Below are positions 60,301-64,000 of a stretch of DNA of 64,000 bases, piece after piece (position 1 is the first letter of the stretch; every line of letters begins with the position of its first letter). The position numbers were made by a program, and so were the translations under genes. The notes under the pieces are model-generated. The model worked only from the letters and a program-made list of their open reading frames with translations. It made no database searches and was not told the origin of the DNA. The stretch is from Yamagishiella unicocca (Eukaryota > Chlorophyta > Chlorophyceae > Chlamydomonadales > Volvocaceae): NCBI GenBank assembly GCA_003116995.1, contig BDSL01000065.1, positions 281,001 through 345,000 of the forward strand, read 5' to 3'.

Positions 60301-63300
60301 GGGTTGGAGCGGGTCGAGACCAGCCTGGAGGTACCGGCGATCGAGACCTATTGGGACCCGTTAGGCGCGGTGCACTGACACCCTGAAACTGTACGACATG
60401 TACGATGAGACCAGCAAACGCAGGCAAAAGTATGGTGCGCACGCACTCACGCGCAGTATGTCGTTGTAGAGGTTGTCCTGCAGCACGACGCCCAGCTGCG
60501 CCGCCTTGGTCACCAGGTCGGTGACGTACGATGACGGGTAATTTTGGGTGGCGGCGGCCGCGTTCGACTGGGACTGGATGATCCTCAGCCGGGTGTTGAT
60601 GCCAGACAGAATCTGGGGGTGGTGAAGAAGCCCGTGTAAACGACGTAAGGGAAAGAGGCGGAAGGACCGGCGAACAGTTTGGGATCACGCGTTTTAAATT
60701 TCGCAGGCCGGAAACGATCGGACAGGGTATAGGGAGTTGAGCGGCAACATCTGCGTGCGCCCTTGAGGGAGCGGCAAAACGCAGCGATGTATGCAGGGGG
60801 CTGGAGCAGGCAGTAAATGCATTGGCAGGCACGCCATGTCTGAAACCCTAAAAGAGTGAATCCCATGACGTAAGTCATCACACGCCTGAAATACGCCTGG
60901 TTGAGATCCGGTCAGGGCCGGGCAGCGCGGCAACGCGACAGGAGGCAGGCAGGGCAGGGAAGCAGCCTAACTGACGACTCATTCACGCCCCGCCAGGGTC
61001 TTGCCTCCGGAAGCATCACCTACCTGGGAGACGGCCATGTACAAATCGACAAGGCTTTGCTCATCAAGGGACAGCGCCCTGCGCCGCGGCCCGGTCGCCC
61101 CATCTCCTGCTCGGTCGGAAGCCCCCGCATCTCCTCCCCAACCCGCGTCACCACCCGCCAACTGCCCCAGGTGCAGCTGGTGCCTGAACAAAGACTCCGG
61201 GCCCAGCACTCCGAATCGCAAAAGATCTGCGCGCAGGCGCTGCTGCTGGCTAGTGCCGGCATCGGGCTGGTAGGTGTCCGACCCCTCGGCCGGCTCGGGC
61301 AGCTGCGTCTGCAGGCGCCGTCCGTTAGCTGTAGCGGCGCCGACGGCGACGACGGCGCTGACCCCTGATAACAAAGTCCCCTTCCCACGGGACGTTGCGC
61401 TCTGCAGCAGGTGCATACGCAGCAGGTTCTTACGCAGTAAAACAAGAAGCGAATGCAAGGAAGGGACACCAAGGCAACGGCGTTTGGTATTGAAGGGCAC
61501 CTAGGACAGGGCGGGCAGCGGGGTGGCTGGGGGACGAGGCCACACCCACCTCGCTGGGGGGCCCCAGCTGTGAGTTGCTGAAGTAGCAGGATGCAGCCAC
61601 GAAGCCGAAGATGTTGTTGAGGACCTTCTCGTTCGAAAGATCCAGGATTCTTTGTTCGTACAATCAAACGAACGGGCGGGACGGGGGCACATGCGTCATG
61701 GCGCGGAAAGCGACAGGGAGTGAATTTCCGCAGGCAAGGCGGGCGGCGTAAAGGCTTAAACGCACTTTTTTTCCAGAGCCGAGCAACTACTTAACGACGA
61801 CAACACGCCGACGCGACCAAATTGTAGCGTATGGTCCTGGGGCGATGGGCAGGGGGCTGCCCTTCCACCCGCCAGATCGCCCCCTGAAGATACGCCCTAG
61901 TTGCGCAGGAGTGGAAGAGCGCCGCAGCAGAAGGTGGCGAAGTGGAAGAGCACCACGGCCGAAACGTGTCCCGCTGCATCTATGATAGCACATCAGCCCG
62001 AGCCCCTGCACACGCACCGCCGCTGCTGGCAGCCCAAGCCCCTGCACACGCATCCGCCGCTGCTGGCAGCCCAAGCCCCTGCACACGCATCCGCCGCTGC
62101 TGGCAGCCCAAGCCCCTGCACACGCACCCGCCGCTGCTGGCAGCCCAAGCCCCTGCACACGCACCCGCCGCTGCTGGCAGCCCAAGCCCCTGCACACGCA
62201 CCCGCTGACAGCTGCTTGCTGCGCGGCCGCATACGTCGTGAGGGTGGTGGTGAGGTCAGCTTCGCCCCCCGCGCTACTGCCGTACGCGTCGAGGCAGTGC
62301 TTGGAAAACATTGCCCTGCAGGGCGAGGTAATCGCCGGGGGCTTGTGAGGAAAGCCCGTGTACGAGGGAGCTGACTAGGAAACCGTCTGTAACCGCCGGA
62401 GGCATCTGAAGCGGTGCTGGGTTAGCCAACGGCGTCAGATGCGGTGGCAATGCTTCATGGCGGCGGGAGAGGAATCAGACCGCCAGAGGACACCTTCGGG
62501 AGCTGCGGGATTTCATTGCGCAAATCGAAGGCCCTACATCATCACAGCTCAGCCGGCGTGCGACTCCAAATGTTTGGGGTTACCGTCATTGTTGCCACTA
62601 AGATCAAGGCGCTACCACTACGCAACGGGATCAGGTATCAAGGTTGGGCACAAGGCAAGGCATTCATTGCGGTTATGCGTCGACATTAGGCATCAAGATC
62701 GCGCAAAAGTTTTCCTAGGCACCAATGTTAGGCTGGGGGAACGGCCGAGCCTGCAGGGTCCGCCCAGCAAGGTACCTACCTGGCCGCGTACAAGACGCCC
62801 ACCAGTTGCGCGTTGGCGGCGATGACGGAAGCCATCAGCGGGTGACCGACGTTGAAGACCTGCTCGGCGGCTTGGGCTGGCGGCATAACCGGAATGGCTG
62901 GCGCGACCCACATTAACGTGAATGGGTCTAAGACTGGCACGGGTGCTGGAGGCGGTGGGGGGGCGGCCTGGACGCGACGAACCATGAAGTCGTTGTACGC
63001 CGCCAGCTCCAGGCCCATCGCGGTGAAGGCGGCGGTTTGCTGCGCCATCGTCACGGTGGTTAGTCGCTGCGTCGCCTGGACCGCGTAGAAGCCCTGGTGC
63101 GGTGGCAGCGCGTGTTGGTTGGGAGTTGGTAAGGAAGTCGATGCAGGTTGCGTACGGAGAGTGAGGAACGTTTGCAGCGGGTCTAGTTGGCGGCAGGACG
63201 TGGCTGGAGCTTGATTTGCGGAGTGCTACCGCCATACTTGCGCGTGCTTGCTTCGCACCCCGACCTACCTGCGCCAGCATCGCCACAGGCGACACACTGA

Positions 63301-64000
63301 TGAAGGGCATGGCTGGACCCAGGTTGGACACCGACATGCCGACACCCAGCCCCGTGAAGCGGTCCTTGCAGTACACATCGGGTGACGTGGCCAGGATGCA
63401 CGTGCCCTTGTCCTGCAAGTCAAACGCGCCGGAGCTGGTGGTGGTGACCTCCGGGCTCGGTGGCCAGATGTTACTGGTTTGGACGCGGCAATCGGCCAGC
63501 GGTCCAATCAAGTGGGCGACGCCCAGTGAGGCTGCTCGCGGCGGGGGTGCGGGTTGGTTGAGCGTGGTGTGGATGGCGGCCAAATCCACGTAAGCCTCCC
63601 GGAGGCGCTGCGGCAGGACATTCGGCTCGTAGTATGAAAGCCATCCTCGGCCAGACGGCGAGGGCACGTTTCCGGCCGCAGCAGCCTGCAGCAGCAGAAG
63701 CAGCAGCAGCAGCAAAAGATGGAGGGAGTTGCGGCCGAGGCCGCCCTTCAAGGGAGTGATTGGGAGGGAAAAGATTCAACGGCGGCCTTGGGTCGCAACG
63801 GAAATTGTACGACGGTGTCGCCCGCTGATGGGTAAAAGGATCCCGGGATATATAACGTTCCTACCTAAAACGTCGATCTCACTGCGTTACTACATTTCTT
63901 GTTGCTCTTAACACGCGCTGCATGGTGAGGTCGGTGTATTGCTTCCGGGCCGGACCTGACATGACATTGCACGTAGGCATCAAAAGGCCTACCTGTACTG
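57301..64000 (-). CDS. Gene A: tandem paralogue of gene B, 5' end off window
   Basis: Twelve exons visible, joining in frame: 64000-63993 (partial, AVQ as in gene B exon 4), 63685-63269, 63093-62780, 62315-62202, 61649-61550, 61401-61024, 60612-60451, 59376-59268, 59022-58760, 58445-58314, 57982-57851, 57783-57301. Every exon up to the membrane exon has a gene B counterpart at the same phase. Shared stretches: SNLGPAMPFISVSPVAMLAQ (SNLGPSMPAVSVSPVAMLAQ in B), TVTMAQQTAAFTAMGLELAA, GGDAGWGGD, and ILSGINTRL. The membrane helix (IFLIPVVVASVIAAVIVICL) is followed by CQCRRRRRGQ. The tail is shorter than in B (a 160-residue last exon) and includes a duplicated 132-bp exon encoding PPLPLLPY...MPGWAVK. 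The signal peptide and N-terminal domain lie beyond the right edge. Function unknown; a cell-surface role is inferred from topology. Confidence 0.8.
57851..58445 (-). repeat. Tandem duplication of a 132-bp cytoplasmic exon in gene A
   Basis: Exons 58445-58314 (GNCIAATDPAELDLPPLPLL...) and 57982-57851 (GNVIDNTDLAALDYPPLPLL...) have identical length and phase and similar flanking intron sequence (for example CCATCGGCAAGGTGTTTGGG at both 58072 and 58542). The duplicated unit is about 463 bp. Confidence 0.85.
58137..58312. repeat. ~37-bp minisatellite in gene A intron
   Basis: About four copies of CCTTCCCCGGCGAGCCCGC plus CTTCCCCTGCCCTGCCCAT-like units between the two duplicated exons. Confidence 0.8.
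59552..60292. repeat. 72-bp minisatellite (~10 copies) in gene A intron
   Basis: Unit contains GTGCCGTGGAAGGAGCGTGC, ACTGACACCCTGAAACTG(T/C)A and GATGAGACGAGACCAGACAA. It lies between exons 60612-60451 and 59376-59268. Because 72 is a multiple of 3 it creates long spurious open frames in several phases. Some copies carry TGCACG where most carry TGTACG. Confidence 0.97.
62001..62208. repeat. 37-bp minisatellite in gene A intron
   Basis: Five to six copies of a unit containing CCGCTGCTGGCAGCCCAAGC and CCCTGCACACGCA. It starts within a few bases of the donor of the exon ending at 62202, the same intron position that holds the 17-bp array in gene B. Confidence 0.92.

Noticed and set aside
59358..60832. 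Long minus-strand open frames (up to 458 codons) over 59.4-60.8 kb
   Set aside because: They are produced by the 72-bp minisatellite, whose length is a multiple of three. The region is an intron between two well-matched gene A exons.
63685..63751. Apparent poly-Leu signal peptide (MKGGLGRNSLHLLLL...) upstream of the gene A exon at 63685
   Set aside because: The Leu run comes from CTG repeats forming the pyrimidine-rich tract before an acceptor AG. An earlier exon (AVQ, 63993-64000) exists, and the homologous gene B exon is internal.

Overview
The window looks like nuclear DNA of a volvocalean (Chlamydomonas-like) green alga. The evidence is high GC, many short phase-preserving GT-AG introns, TGTAA poly(A) signals, minisatellite-filled introns, Ala/Gly/Pro-rich linkers, a PAS-linked class III nucleotide cyclase of the type expanded in this group, and hydroxyproline-rich-type Ser-Pro linkers. 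I rebuilt gene models by hand from splice sites and reading phase. In every model except the middle of THO1, the exons join without a frameshift.

Left third (1-19.2 kb): a head-to-head pair of peroxisomal beta-oxidation genes shares a 0.7 kb upstream region. The multifunctional protein (enoyl-CoA hydratase / 3-hydroxyacyl-CoA dehydrogenase) is on the minus strand, and its 3' end runs off the left edge. A short-chain acyl-CoA oxidase of the ACX4 type is on the plus strand. Together they would cover successive steps of fatty-acyl-CoA degradation. Downstream on the plus strand is THO complex subunit 1 (HPR1/THO1), an mRNA-export factor. Its last intron is interrupted by a dispersed repeat family that also fills 19.2-22.2 kb.

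Middle (22.2-44 kb): a 14-exon PAS-linked class III cyclase of about 1,863 residues, predicted to make cGMP, includes a 16-nt microexon. It is followed by gene-poor DNA. Two single-exon paralogues there encode 127-129-residue membrane proteins (minus strand), each with a TATA box. They flank a decayed non-LTR retrotransposon that appears to carry an internal inversion.

Right third (44-64 kb): two tandem minus-strand paralogues encode large type I membrane glycoproteins of a family I do not recognise. Gene B is complete (14 exons, 1,360 aa: signal peptide, beta-sandwich-like N-terminus, N-glycosylated helical ectodomain with Ser-Pro linkers, one membrane helix, Pro/Ser-rich tail). Gene A is cut by the right edge. 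They share exon boundaries and phases, show a probable gene-conversion tract, and carry minisatellites in most introns.

Across unrelated genes, introns carry short inverted motifs near both splice sites, which suggests an introner-like or terminal-inverted-repeat intron family. No rRNA, tRNA or CRISPR array was recognised.
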